From contig NZ_NPBY01000003.1 in assembly GCF_002272015.1 (NCBI RefSeq), positions 186,001 through 250,000 on the forward strand: DNA of 64,000 nt. The letters are read 5' to 3'. Position numbers and translations under genes: made by a program. Under the pieces are notes generated by a model. That model was given only the letters and a program-made list of their open reading frames with translations, did no database searches and had not been told where the DNA came from. Within the stretch, counting starts at the first letter, position 1. Every line of letters starts with the position of its first letter. Below, piece after piece: positions 8,110 through 16,794 of the stretch. This DNA comes from Paenibacillus campinasensis (GTDB lineage Bacteria; Bacillota; Bacilli; Paenibacillales; Paenibacillaceae).

Positions 8110-8138
8110 ATTATAGCGTTATGGGAAAATCGTGTAAA
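8110..8138 (-). promoter_or_regulatory. SigA-type promoter of the DUF2626 gene
   Basis: Read on the minus strand: TTTACA (8138-8133), 17-base spacer, TATAAT (8115-8110). Confidence 0.7.
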
Positions 8139-8409
8139 TGTTTAACTGGAGATATTTCTGTGATTTTTTACACACCATGTACAGCAGCTGCTGAAAATGC
8201 TTCCATCTTCAATGCTTGTTCCGATTTCCCCTTATAGGAGTATGATCTGTAATCAAAATGGAAATACATTTTAGTATCAAATAGATTCTATGAACTCTAT
8301 GAGAGGCATAGGAATGAAATAAGCAGTTTTTATACCCTATTCAGTTCGCCGATGTTAACGGTAATGAAGACGGTTATTTTAAAGGATGTCGTTAGGAGGG
8401 TTTTATGGT
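8139..8409. other. AT-rich intergenic region between divergent genes
   Basis: The 346-base gap between the DUF2626 and RsfA-type genes holds the minus-strand promoter at 8110-8138. The rest is AT-rich and holds only the ribosome binding site TAGGAGGG at 8393-8400. I see no clear SigA promoter for the rightward gene. A sporulation-sigma promoter is plausible given the gene family, but I cannot place one with confidence. Confidence 0.5.
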
Positions 8410-9060
8410 ATGTCAGCAGTGAGACAGGATGCATGGAGCGCAGAGGATGATCTGATATTGGCAGAGGTGACCCTGCGCCATATTCGCGAGGGCAGCACCC
8501 AGTTAGCTGCTTTCGAAGAAGTAGGCGAACGCATTGGCCGAACATCGGCTGCGTGCGGATTCCGCTGGAACAGCTGTGTCCGCAAAAAATATGAGGATGC
8601 CATCAGTTTGGCAAAATCTCAGCGCCAGAAAAAGAGCTATTACAAAAAGCAGTCCCAAACAAGCGGTGCACAAGTGGCCGGTTTGACTGCGCCTGAGCTG
8701 GACCAGGAGTTATACAAAAGCGAAGGTGCAAGTGAAGAAACGCTTTCCATTGATGCGGTCATCCGATTCCTGCGTCAGTTCAAGGGCGGATTCCAGGAGA
8801 CTTCCCGTCAGTTCAAATTGATGGAGAAGAGCCTCCGGGAGAAGGATGAGGAAATTGCAAGACTGCGCAGTGAAAATGAGCGGCTGCTCAAAGAAGTGAG
8901 TGAAGTGAAGACAGACTATCATGTGGTCAACGATGACTATAAGGCATTGATTCAAATTATGGACCGGGCTCGTAGACTAGCTTTTTTGAACGAGGAAGAC
9001 GAGGAGCTGAAAACCCGGTTCAAGATGGATGCAAACGGAAACCTGGAGCGGATCGAATAA
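8410..9060 (+). CDS. RsfA-family sporulation transcription regulator
   Basis: 216-residue regulator of the RsfA/YlbO (GerR) family, which tunes SigE- or SigF-controlled genes during sporulation. The N-terminal Myb/SANT-like DNA-binding region (QDAWSAEDDLILAEVTLRHIREGSTQ, then RTSAACGFRWNSCVRK) covers residues 5-60. A long coiled coil (FKLMEKSLREKDEEIARLRSENERLLKEVSEVK) lies at about 135-185 and probably drives dimerisation. The ATG at 8410 is 9 bases from TAGGAGGG. Position next to panE matches ylbO in B. subtilis, favouring the GerR ortholog over RsfA itself. Confidence 0.87.
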   Translation: MSAVRQDAWSAEDDLILAEVTLRHIREGSTQLAAFEEVGERIGRTSAACGFRWNSCVRKKYEDAISLAKSQRQKKSYYKKQSQTSGAQVAGLTAPELDQELYKSEGASEETLSIDAVIRFLRQFKGGFQETSRQFKLMEKSLREKDEEIARLRSENERLLKEVSEVKTDYHVVNDDYKALIQIMDRARRLAFLNEEDEELKTRFKMDANGNLERIE

Positions 9061-9085
9061 GAAGGCTCCACGTTTGAAGCGATAG

Positions 9086-9128
9086 CCCATGCAAGGGGAT
9101 GTTGTCATGTCCTCTGCATGGGTTATTT
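9086..9128 (+). terminator. Terminator-like hairpin after the RsfA-family gene
   Basis: CCCATGCA (9086-9093) and TGCATGGG (9115-9122), with an inner GGGGA/TCCTC extension. The following TTATTTGC is T-rich but not a clean T-run. Confidence 0.55.
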
Positions 9129-9229
9129 GCGTTTCATGATACCGGTTCTGATATATACTAGAACATAGGATTTGGCAACCATCGAGACAAGGTTCTCAGT
9201 TCAAGATTATACAGGGGGAACATAGCCAT

Positions 9230-10216
9230 ATGGAAAACGGGGGATCGGAATTGGACATTCAGATGATTGGAGCAGGCTCTCTTGGACTGTTATATGCAGG
9301 CAAATTAGCCGCCAGCGGGGCCAAGGTGACCTTGTGGTGCCGGAGCGATGAACAGGCAGCCGCTATTCATTCGTCCGGCATCACCATCCACCATAGCGAT
9401 GGGGGAGAGCTGCATATCCCGCCTGGTGTAGTCCAGGCGCATCCGCTCTCGGAGTTTCACGAGGAAGCTGGAGCCGCGGCGGATTATCTGGTGCTGATGG
9501 TGAAGCAGCAAGGGATTGAGGATTTGGTGGAGCGGGTGTTTATCCCGTATGGGAGGAGTATTCAGCGCTGTGTATGCTTCCAGAACGGGACGGGCCATCT
9601 GGAGCTGCTTCAGCAGCATCTTCCTTCCGGCGCGATATATGCGGCGATTACCACCGAGGGCGCGAAGCGAATCGGGCCCCGGGAGGTGCTTCACGCCGGA
9701 AGCGGGACAACGACGATCGGCCCCTATAACACCGAAGGCATGCCGGAGTCAGGACAAAAGTCAGCATCGCGGGAAATTTCCGACATTAGACTGATTGAGC
9801 TGCTGAACAGAGCAGGATTTAAGACTTATTTGTCGAATGAAATTTATACTGCAATTTATCGGAAGCTGATGATCAATGCTGTGATCAATCCTTTAACGGC
9901 ATTGTGGCGCATTCCTAATGGCGCCTTGCTTGACGATCCCATGCGCATTCAACTCATGAAAGAGCTATTCGACGAAGCATGCGCCGTATATGATGCTGCG
10001 GGCATTTCAAGGGAGGATCATCTGTGGGATCAGATCGTGGGCGTATGCCGGATGACTTCGACTAACACATCCTCCATGCTAAAGGATGTGCTGGAGGGGC
10101 GTGCAACCGAAATTTCCTGGATTAACGGGAGCATCGTTCGATTGGGGCAGAGACATGGTGTAGCGGCTCCGAAGCATGAACTGCTGTGCAGGCTTATTGA
10201 GGGGACAACCAAATAA
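9230..10216 (+). CDS. panE: 2-dehydropantoate 2-reductase
   Basis: NADPH-dependent ketopantoate reductase of coenzyme A (pantothenate) biosynthesis. The Rossmann motif IGAGSLGLLYAGKLAASG is near residue 13, and the active-site helix carries YRKLMINAVINPLTALWRIPNG with the catalytic Lys. Residues CFQNGTGH and SSMLKDVLEGRATEISWINGSIV match the family. 328 residues, about 20 more than typical because of the N-terminal extension ENGGSELD. The ATG at 9230 has AGGGGGA 10 bases upstream; a TTG at 9251 would give the more usual N-terminus. It likely forms a unit with the DUF3397 gene, 12 bases downstream. Confidence 0.92.
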   Translation: MENGGSELDIQMIGAGSLGLLYAGKLAASGAKVTLWCRSDEQAAAIHSSGITIHHSDGGELHIPPGVVQAHPLSEFHEEAGAAADYLVLMVKQQGIEDLVERVFIPYGRSIQRCVCFQNGTGHLELLQQHLPSGAIYAAITTEGAKRIGPREVLHAGSGTTTIGPYNTEGMPESGQKSASREISDIRLIELLNRAGFKTYLSNEIYTAIYRKLMINAVINPLTALWRIPNGALLDDPMRIQLMKELFDEACAVYDAAGISREDHLWDQIVGVCRMTSTNTSSMLKDVLEGRATEISWINGSIVRLGQRHGVAAPKHELLCRLIEGTTK

Positions 10217-10228
10217 GGAGGTCTGTGG

Positions 10229-10621
10229 ATGGGGTTTCTGCTAACGATATTCAATACAATGAGCCTTATTCCGGTCATTCCGTTCGGGCTGGTGTATTTT
10301 CTGGCCGTAAGATGGGGGAAAGATCGGAAGCAGGCTGTAAAGCTGGCGATGGATGTCACGACGCTATTTTTACTATTTTCCGTCTCCGCGCTGTTTAACA
10401 ATACGTTTCAATCCAGGTTTGGCTTTTATTTAATCCTGCTTGTGCTGCTCATTGCTGTTGGACTGATTGGCAGCGCCCAGACGCGGTGGAAAGGAAAAGT
10501 GGATGTCAGGCGGCTTGTGCGGGTCGTGTGGAGACTGGCTTTTGTAGCGATGAGTTTTTGTTATGTTGTTTTTACTTTTTTTGGATTGATCACATACATA
10601 ATCAGAGTCATGTATGCCTAA
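10229..10621 (+). CDS. DUF3397 membrane protein
   Basis: 130-residue integral membrane protein with four predicted helices (about residues 4-27, 43-60, 64-82 and 104-127). The pattern PFGLVYFLAVRWGKDRKQAVKLAMDVTTLFLLFSVS fits the DUF3397 family, which in Bacilli sits between panE and bshC. A strong AAGGAGG precedes the ATG. Function unknown. It ends at a strong terminator, closing the panE unit. Confidence 0.85.
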   Translation: MGFLLTIFNTMSLIPVIPFGLVYFLAVRWGKDRKQAVKLAMDVTTLFLLFSVSALFNNTFQSRFGFYLILLVLLIAVGLIGSAQTRWKGKVDVRRLVRVVWRLAFVAMSFCYVVFTFFGLITYIIRVMYA

Positions 10622-10644
10622 TATAATAGCGTGAAATGACAGTC

Positions 10645-10679
10645 AAATCTTCCTGTTCATCATGGACAGGAAGATTTTT
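10645..10679 (+). terminator. Intrinsic terminator after the DUF3397 gene
   Basis: AAATCTTCCTGT (10645-10656) pairs with ACAGGAAGATTT (10666-10677) and leads into a T-run. Confidence 0.92.
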
Positions 10680-10764
10680 CAATTCCAAGAATGTGGATTT
10701 TTATTGACCACTGGTTGTATAATCGGTTAGCATGTACCTTTAAATCTATGAGGAGGAACGCAAG

Positions 10765-12426
10765 ATGAGGAAACACAAAAAACTTCTGCTGCTTATGACG
10801 CTGATTCTTGCCTTCAGTTCAGTGTTGGCGGCATGTGGAGCTAACAACAATAACGAGAGTGCCAACAATGGGGACGCTGGTAAACCGAAAGATCAAGTCT
10901 TTCGCATGAACCTGGCCTCTGAACCTCCGACATTGGATCCGGGACTTTCCCAGGACAACACTTCTAATACAATCATCAACGCTGTATTTGAAGGACTGGT
11001 ACGCAAAGGTGAAGACGGAACCGAATTGCCTGGCGTTGCCGAAAGTTGGGACATCTCCGAGGATGGATTGAAATATGTGTTCCATCTGCGCCAGGACGCC
11101 AAATGGAGCAATGGAGACCCTGTAACGGCCAATGATTTCGAGTACGCTTGGAAGCGGGTATTGGATCCGAATCTGACGCCTGCATCTCCATATACGTATC
11201 AGCTGTACTACATTAAGAACGCAGAGGCTTACAACGGAGGCGACATTAAGGACGCGAGCGAGGTCGGTGTCAAAGCGACGGACGATTACACCCTTGAGGT
11301 AACGCTTGAGAACCCGACGCCTTATTTCCTGAGTCTGATGTCGTTCCAAACGTACTTCCCGGTCCACAGCTCGATTGAAGGCAATCCGCAGTGGGCTACT
11401 AAGCCGGATACGCTTATTGGGAACGGACCTTTCAAAGTGTCGCAAATGGTCAAAGGACAAAAGATTGAACTTGTCAAAAACGATCAGTATTGGGACACCG
11501 AATCGATCAAGCTGGAGAAAGTGGAGATGAGCATTGTGAACAGTGCCGCCACAGAGCTTGCCAGCTACCGGAATAATGAGCTTGACTACGCAGGTCATCC
11601 TACAGGAAACATTCCTACTGACCAATTGAACGCCGTCAAGAACGAGCTTGGGGATCAACTGGAGATCAAAGGGATTGCGACCACATACTACTATGTGTTT
11701 AATACAACGGAAGAGCCGTTCAACAATGTGAACATCCGTAAAGCTTTCTCGATGGCCATTGACCGCAACGCGATTGTAGAGAAAATTACGCAGGGCGGAC
11801 AGCTGCCTGCTTTCGGTTTTGTGCCTCCTGGCATCAAGGGGGAGAATGACGAATATCGCAACGAAGTTTCCGATGCTTATTTCGAGGATAACCTGGAGGA
11901 AGCGAAGAAGCTGCTCGAGCAGGGAATGAGTGAAGAAGGTTACACGACATTGCCTGAAGTAACGATCATTCATAACTCGGATGACAACCACAAACGGATT
12001 GCCCTTGCGATCGCGGATATGTGGAAAAATAATCTGGGTGCCAATGTGAAGGTACAGAATCAGGAGTGGGGCGTGTTCCTTAAAAACCGGGATGACCTGA
12101 ACTATCAGGTTGCACGTTCCGGCTGGGGCGCCGACTACAATGACCCGATGTCGTTCATCGATATGTGGGTATCGAATAGCGGAAACAACGACGCTGGCTT
12201 CAACAATGAAGAATATGATCAGCTGGTAAGAGGAGCTTACACGACCAACGATAATGCAGAGCGTATGGAGCTGATGGCTCAAGCTGAGAAAATTCTCGTT
12301 GAGGAGAATCAAGTCATCATGCCGATTTACTACTACTCCAGCGTATCTTTGATCAAGCCATGGGTGAAAAACCTGCACATTGATTACAAAGGCGACATCG
12401 ATTTCACGCGCGCTTACATTGAGTAG
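10765..12426 (+). CDS. oppA: Oligopeptide ABC transporter, substrate-binding lipoprotein
   Basis: Lipoprotein that captures peptides outside the membrane for the OppBCDF importer. It has a lipoprotein signal ending LAACG (lipidated Cys24), an Asn-rich linker, then a family 5 solute-binding fold of 553 residues. Typical elements are PPTLDPGLSQDNTSNTIINAVFEGLV, VFHLRQDAKWSNGDPVTANDFEYAWKR, IGNGPFKVSQMVKGQKIELVKNDQYWD and the peptide-class signature region VNIRKAFSMAIDR. AGGAGG lies 8 bases from the ATG. A TATAAT at 10718-10723 is a possible -10, but no good -35 is seen. A double terminator follows, so OppA can be made in excess of the permease. Confidence 0.95.
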   Translation: MRKHKKLLLLMTLILAFSSVLAACGANNNNESANNGDAGKPKDQVFRMNLASEPPTLDPGLSQDNTSNTIINAVFEGLVRKGEDGTELPGVAESWDISEDGLKYVFHLRQDAKWSNGDPVTANDFEYAWKRVLDPNLTPASPYTYQLYYIKNAEAYNGGDIKDASEVGVKATDDYTLEVTLENPTPYFLSLMSFQTYFPVHSSIEGNPQWATKPDTLIGNGPFKVSQMVKGQKIELVKNDQYWDTESIKLEKVEMSIVNSAATELASYRNNELDYAGHPTGNIPTDQLNAVKNELGDQLEIKGIATTYYYVFNTTEEPFNNVNIRKAFSMAIDRNAIVEKITQGGQLPAFGFVPPGIKGENDEYRNEVSDAYFEDNLEEAKKLLEQGMSEEGYTTLPEVTIIHNSDDNHKRIALAIADMWKNNLGANVKVQNQEWGVFLKNRDDLNYQVARSGWGADYNDPMSFIDMWVSNSGNNDAGFNNEEYDQLVRGAYTTNDNAERMELMAQAEKILVEENQVIMPIYYYSSVSLIKPWVKNLHIDYKGDIDFTRAYIE

Positions 12427-12457
12427 TTCTCTGCTTGTGATGCTGTAATCTAATCTT

Positions 12458-12510
12458 TCGGGATATATATACGGGTCGTTTCCCAACCCCAATATATATC
12501 CCGATTTTTT
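12458..12510 (+). terminator. Intrinsic terminator between oppA and oppB
   Basis: TCGGGATATATAT (12458-12470) pairs with ATATATATCCCGA (12491-12503), followed by T's. It probably sets the oppA to oppBCDF transcript ratio. Confidence 0.85.
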
Positions 12511-12516
12511 GTATGG

Positions 12517-12542
12517 ACACAGGATTTCCAGATCCTGTTTTT
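12517..12542 (+). terminator. Second, smaller hairpin with T-run after oppA
   Basis: CAGGAT (12520-12525) and ATCCTG (12532-12537) around a 6-base loop, then TTTTT. It forms a tandem terminator with the preceding hairpin. Confidence 0.55.
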
Positions 12543-12656
12543 GCTGGTGGAAGTTTATGCGTGCTAAGGTTCGCCAGGAAGACTACAATGAAATAGTTGA
12601 ACTGGCTTGCAACATACTTGGTGTAGAACATCATGATCAGGGGGTTAGTTGAAGAA

Positions 12657-13589
12657 ATGCTGAGGTATGTGGCGAGTAAGTTTTTTTATATGCTTGTATC
12701 GTTGTTCATACTGATCTCAGCCACTTTTTTTCTTATGAAGGCCATACCGGGAGATCCCTTTATGGGGGAGAAGAAGCCGTCACCGGAAATATTGGCAAGG
12801 CTGATGGAGCAGTATGATTTAGATAAACCGGTATTTCAACAATATACGAAATATCTGAGCAATATTATTCAAGGTGATTTTGGCCTGTCCATGAAACATC
12901 AAGGGCAGTATGTCACCGACATCATCGTCGAAACTTTCGGACCATCGCTGCGGCTGGGCCTGATCGCTATCATCGTCTCGGTAGTTATCGGAGTTCTGCT
13001 GGGGATGCTGGCCGCTTTGTATCATCGCAAGCTGATCGATAATGTGGCGATGGTGCTGTCCGTGCTCGGCATTGCTGTGCCCAGCTTCGTGCTGGCCTCG
13101 CTCCTGCAGTATGTGCTGGCTGAAAAAGCGGGGCTGTTTAACGTCATGGGCTTTAACGGCCCGCTGGACTATGTGCTGCCTGTTATGGCGCTATCGGCGC
13201 AGCCTATCGCCTTTATCGCCCGTCTGACGCGCTCCAACATGCTTGAAGTGCTTCACTCGGATTATATTAAAACCGCCAAGGCCAAGGGCCTGAGCTGGTT
13301 TGCCATCATGTTCCGGCATGTGATCCGTAACGGTATTATGCCGGTCATCACGTATGTCGGGCCTATGACGGCCAACATCATTACTGGTTCGGTCGTGATC
13401 GAGCAAATTTTCGGTATCGGGGGCATCGGCAAACAGTTTGTCGAGAGCATTACGAACCGGGATTACACGGTCATTATGGGCATTACAATCTTTTACGGGA
13501 TTCTGCTGATGCTTGCCCGCTTCATAACGGATATTGCGTATATGTTTGTTGACCCTCGCATCAAGCTGACCAGCAGGAAGGAGGGGTAA
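12657..13589 (+). CDS. oppB: Oligopeptide ABC transporter permease OppB
   Basis: Inner subunit of the peptide importer channel. 310 residues with six membrane helices: a first helix in FFYMLVSLFILISATFFLMKAIPGDPF, and the coupling-loop EAA-type motif DYIKTAKAKGLSWFAIMFRHVIRNG near residue 203. The C-terminal FVDPRIKL ending is typical. The ATG at 12657 is chosen because the sequence from there (MLRYVASKFFYM) is the normal OppB N-terminus; AGGGGG lies about 12 bases upstream. An ATG at 12633 adds 8 residues. First gene of oppBCDF. Confidence 0.94.
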   Translation: MLRYVASKFFYMLVSLFILISATFFLMKAIPGDPFMGEKKPSPEILARLMEQYDLDKPVFQQYTKYLSNIIQGDFGLSMKHQGQYVTDIIVETFGPSLRLGLIAIIVSVVIGVLLGMLAALYHRKLIDNVAMVLSVLGIAVPSFVLASLLQYVLAEKAGLFNVMGFNGPLDYVLPVMALSAQPIAFIARLTRSNMLEVLHSDYIKTAKAKGLSWFAIMFRHVIRNGIMPVITYVGPMTANIITGSVVIEQIFGIGGIGKQFVESITNRDYTVIMGITIFYGILLMLARFITDIAYMFVDPRIKLTSRKEG

Positions 13590-13591
13590 AC

Positions 13592-14542
13592 ATGGCGACA
13601 GAAAATAATATGGCGTATCCGGCCGGGCAGCAGCTGACACCCGAGGATTTCAAGAAAATCGGTCCGGATGAGAAGCAGTCCGAAGTCATTCAGCGCGAAA
13701 GCGTGTCCTCCTGGCGGGATGCCTGGGAACGATTGCGTCAGAACAAGCTTGCCATGTCGAGTCTTGTCATTATGATACTGATCATTCTGATGGCTATTAT
13801 CGGTCCAATGATCTCTAAATATGACTATGAAACGAATGATTTGCTCAATACGAACATGCCTCCTTCTTCGGAGCACTGGTTCGGTACGGATGATCTGGGG
13901 CGCGACGTATTCGTCCGGACATGGATGGGAGCCCGGATCTCGCTTACCGTTGGTCTCGCGGCTGCCGCGATCGACCTGCTTATCGGTGTCATCTACGGGG
14001 GGATTATGGGATACTTCGGCGGACGTGTGGATGAGTTCATGAACAAGTTTGCTGAAATTTTGTATTCGATCCCGTATCTTCTCGTGACGATTCTGCTGCT
14101 CGTTGTGTTCGAGCCGAGTCTAGGGACGATTATATTAGCCTTGACCATTACAGGCTGGATAAATATGTCCTGGATCGTCCGCGGGGAAATTATGCAACTC
14201 AAGAGCCGGGAATTCGTGCTCGCATCCCGTTCGATGGGAGCCAGCGCACCAAGACTATTGTTCCGTCATCTGATTCCTAACGCGATGGGACCCATCATCG
14301 TGACATTGACGCTGTCTGTTCCAAGCGCCATCTTCGCGGAAGCGTTCCTGAGCTTCCTCGGACTCGGTGTACAGGCGCCGGTAGCATCCTGGGGCTCCAT
14401 GATCAACGACGCCCTGTCCGGCTGGATGTATTATCCATGGCGGATGCTGTTCCCGGCATTATTCATCAGTTTGACCATGCTTGCATTCAACATTTTCGGT
14501 GACGGTCTTCGTGACGCACTGGATCCGAAATTGAAAAAATAG
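13592..14542 (+). CDS. oppC: Oligopeptide ABC transporter permease OppC
   Basis: Second permease subunit, 316 residues. A cytoplasmic N-terminal extension (about 45 residues, RESVSSWRDAWERLRQNKLAM) precedes the first helix; OppC-type signatures are GTDDLGRDVFVRTWMGARISL and the EAA loop REFVLASRSMGASAPRLLFRHLIPN. It starts 2 bases after oppB with AGGAGGGG upstream, so the two are translationally close. It pairs with OppB to form the pore. Confidence 0.95.
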   Translation: MATENNMAYPAGQQLTPEDFKKIGPDEKQSEVIQRESVSSWRDAWERLRQNKLAMSSLVIMILIILMAIIGPMISKYDYETNDLLNTNMPPSSEHWFGTDDLGRDVFVRTWMGARISLTVGLAAAAIDLLIGVIYGGIMGYFGGRVDEFMNKFAEILYSIPYLLVTILLLVVFEPSLGTIILALTITGWINMSWIVRGEIMQLKSREFVLASRSMGASAPRLLFRHLIPNAMGPIIVTLTLSVPSAIFAEAFLSFLGLGVQAPVASWGSMINDALSGWMYYPWRMLFPALFISLTMLAFNIFGDGLRDALDPKLKK

Positions 14543-14555
14543 GAGGTGGGAAGGT

Positions 14556-15551
14556 ATGGAACCGATCTTGCAGGTGAATGACCTGAGCGTATCGTTTCGT
14601 GTTCGCGGCGGCGAAGTACAGGCTGTGCGCGGCGTGAATTTTGAAATCGGCAAAGGGGAGACGGTTGCCATTGTCGGTGAGTCCGGAAGCGGTAAAAGTG
14701 TCACCGCCCAGACCATCATGCGTCTGATTCCGTCCCCGCCCTCAGAGATCAAGAAAGGGGAGGTTATCTTCCAAGGAGAGAACCTGCTCAAGAAAACGAA
14801 TAAACAGATGGAGGCGATTCGCGGCAAGGACATCGGCATGATATTCCAGGACCCGATGACATCGCTGAATCCGACCATCAAGATCGGCAAGCAGATTACC
14901 GAAGTGCTGGAAAAGCACCAGGGCATGAGCTTCAAGGAAGCGAAGAAAGAAGCGATTGAAATGCTCAAGCTTGTCGGTATTAAAAATCCGGAAGAGCGCT
15001 TCAACCAATACCCGCATGAATTCTCGGGCGGTATGCGTCAGCGGGCCATGATTGCGATTGCGCTGGCCTGCAAACCGTCGCTGCTGATTGCCGATGAGCC
15101 GACAACAGCGCTGGATGTTACCATCCAGGCGCAAATTATGGATGTCATGAAGGACATGCAGCAGCGTCTAGGCACATCCATCATTCTGATCACACATGAT
15201 CTGGGCGTTGTAGCGGGCATGTGTGACCGGGTGATCGTCATGTATGCAGGGGAAGTGGTCGAGACCGGCACGAAGTGGGAAATATTCAAAAATCCGCAGC
15301 ATCCGTATACGAAGGGATTGCTTCGTTCGATGCCGCGCCTCGATCAGAAGAAGGGCGAGCCGCTCATTCCGATCGTCGGCACGCCGCCGGACCTGATTAA
15401 ACCGCCGGTAGGCTGCCCGTTCAGCGCGCGCTGTGAAGAGGCGATGCGAATATGCGAACGGATCGATCCGGGAGCCACTGAGTTCAGCGACACCCATATG
15501 GCTCGATGCTGGAATCTGCATCCGATGGCGAAGGAGGCACAGTCGTCATGA
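14556..15551 (+). CDS. oppD: Oligopeptide ABC transporter ATPase OppD
   Basis: ATP-binding subunit, 331 residues. Walker A GESGSGKSVTA near residue 40, ABC signature FSGGMRQRAMIAIAL, Walker B LLIADEPTTALDV and switch His in ILITHDLGVVAG. The C-terminal oligopeptide-transporter extension has clustered cysteines (CPFSARCEEAMRIC and a further Cys near the end) that in some OppD and DppD proteins ligate an iron-sulfur cluster; that role here is an inference. AGGAGG-type ribosome binding site upstream. Confidence 0.95.
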   Translation: MEPILQVNDLSVSFRVRGGEVQAVRGVNFEIGKGETVAIVGESGSGKSVTAQTIMRLIPSPPSEIKKGEVIFQGENLLKKTNKQMEAIRGKDIGMIFQDPMTSLNPTIKIGKQITEVLEKHQGMSFKEAKKEAIEMLKLVGIKNPEERFNQYPHEFSGGMRQRAMIAIALACKPSLLIADEPTTALDVTIQAQIMDVMKDMQQRLGTSIILITHDLGVVAGMCDRVIVMYAGEVVETGTKWEIFKNPQHPYTKGLLRSMPRLDQKKGEPLIPIVGTPPDLIKPPVGCPFSARCEEAMRICERIDPGATEFSDTHMARCWNLHPMAKEAQSS

Positions 15552-16486
15552 AGGACAACCATCTCATTGAAGTTGCAGGACTGAAGAAATACTTTAATGT
15601 AGGGAAAGGCAATGTTCTTAAAGCGGTGGATAATCTGAATTTCTACATCCGCGAGGGAGAGACGCTCGGGATGGTCGGGGAATCCGGCTGCGGCAAATCT
15701 ACGGCTGGACGGACGATTCTCCGCCTCTACGAACCAACTGCCGGATCCGTAAAGTTTAACGGGACCGATATTTACAAGCTGTCCCCCAAGAAGATGAAGG
15801 CGATGCGCCGGGATATGCAGATGATATTCCAGGATCCTTATGCTTCGCTGAATCCGAGATTCACAGTGTCGGATATTATCGGAGAGGCATTGGACATTCA
15901 CGGCATGGCCGGCAGCCGCGCCGAACGCAAGAAACGGGTTGAAGAGCTGCTGGATATGGTTGGCCTGAACAGCGACCATGCCTCGCGCTATCCACATGAA
16001 TTCTCCGGCGGACAGCGTCAGCGGATCGGGATTGCCCGGGCGCTGGCAGTCAATCCGAAGTTTATTATATGTGACGAGCCGATTTCGGCGCTGGACGTAT
16101 CGATTCAAGCGCAGGTTGTAAACCTGCTGAAGGATTTGCAGGACCGTCTCGGCCTGACTTATCTGTTCATTGCCCATGATCTGTCCATGGTCAAGCATAT
16201 CAGCGACCGGGTAGCCGTAATGTATTTAGGCAAAATGGTTGAGCTTGCGGACAGCGAGGAGCTGTACGCCAATCCGATTCACCCGTACACGAAGACGCTG
16301 CTGTCTGCTATTCCGATTCCGGACCCCGAAATCGAGGCGAACAAGCAGCGGCTGAGAATGGAGCATGATGGCCAAGGGCCAATCACTGCAGCGAAGGGCG
16401 AGGACGGGACCGTTCAGCTACACGAGGCGGACAGCGAGCTGGTTGAAGTGTCGAAGGGACACTGGGTATCCAAAGCTTTCGCATAA
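15548..16486 (+). CDS. oppF: Oligopeptide ABC transporter ATPase OppF
   Basis: Second ATP-binding subunit, 312 residues. Walker A GESGCGKSTAG, signature FSGGQRQRIGIARAL, Walker B FIICDEPISALDV, switch His in FIAHDLSMV and the C-terminal HPYTKTLLSAIP segment. The ATG at 15548 overlaps the oppD stop by four bases (ATGA), and AAGGAGG lies 10 bases upstream inside oppD, so translation is coupled. The last 50 residues are charged and poorly conserved. Last gene of the operon. Confidence 0.95.
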   Translation: MKDNHLIEVAGLKKYFNVGKGNVLKAVDNLNFYIREGETLGMVGESGCGKSTAGRTILRLYEPTAGSVKFNGTDIYKLSPKKMKAMRRDMQMIFQDPYASLNPRFTVSDIIGEALDIHGMAGSRAERKKRVEELLDMVGLNSDHASRYPHEFSGGQRQRIGIARALAVNPKFIICDEPISALDVSIQAQVVNLLKDLQDRLGLTYLFIAHDLSMVKHISDRVAVMYLGKMVELADSEELYANPIHPYTKTLLSAIPIPDPEIEANKQRLRMEHDGQGPITAAKGEDGTVQLHEADSELVEVSKGHWVSKAFA

Positions 16487-16541
16487 GCTCTGAGACCGAG
16501 CTCTACCAGCGATCGTCAATCCTGAAAATCCGAAGTATGAT

Positions 16542-16582
16542 CAACAGCCGCAGGCTTGTATGCCGGCGGCTGTTGTTTTCCT
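16542..16582 (+). terminator. Intrinsic terminator after oppF
   Basis: CAACAGCCGC (16542-16551) pairs with GCGGCTGTTG (16566-16575), followed by TTTTCCTTT. Confidence 0.9.
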
Positions 16583-16794
16583 TTGACGGAGAACGCCATC
16601 ATTCGGTACAATCAAGAAAGGCTTCATAAGTCTAGAATGCTATAAATTGCAGAGCCTGCCCGTCCGATATAGGGGAATCATACCGTCAGACGTCAAAGGG
16701 AAGGGCGCAAGTATAGTTCCACATACATATTCGATATGGCTATACCTGTATACATTTATGGATGCTGCGATATAGAGAATAGGAGGCATACTTC
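16583..16794. other. Intergenic region upstream of bshC
   Basis: About 210 bases between the opp terminator and bshC. The last 90 bases are AT-rich with several TATA-like tracts (CATATT at 16737-16742, TATACA at 16760-16765, spaced 17). A promoter is expected here but the boxes are too degenerate to assign a sigma factor. Confidence 0.4.

Noticed and set aside
10704..10723. TTGACC and TATAAT upstream of oppA as a promoter
   Set aside because: Spacing is only 8 bases; the TATAAT may be a real -10 but not with this -35.
10819..12492. A 557-codon minus-strand frame opposite oppA
   Set aside because: Antisense shadow of a clear oppA gene; starts inside the oppA terminator, no family features.
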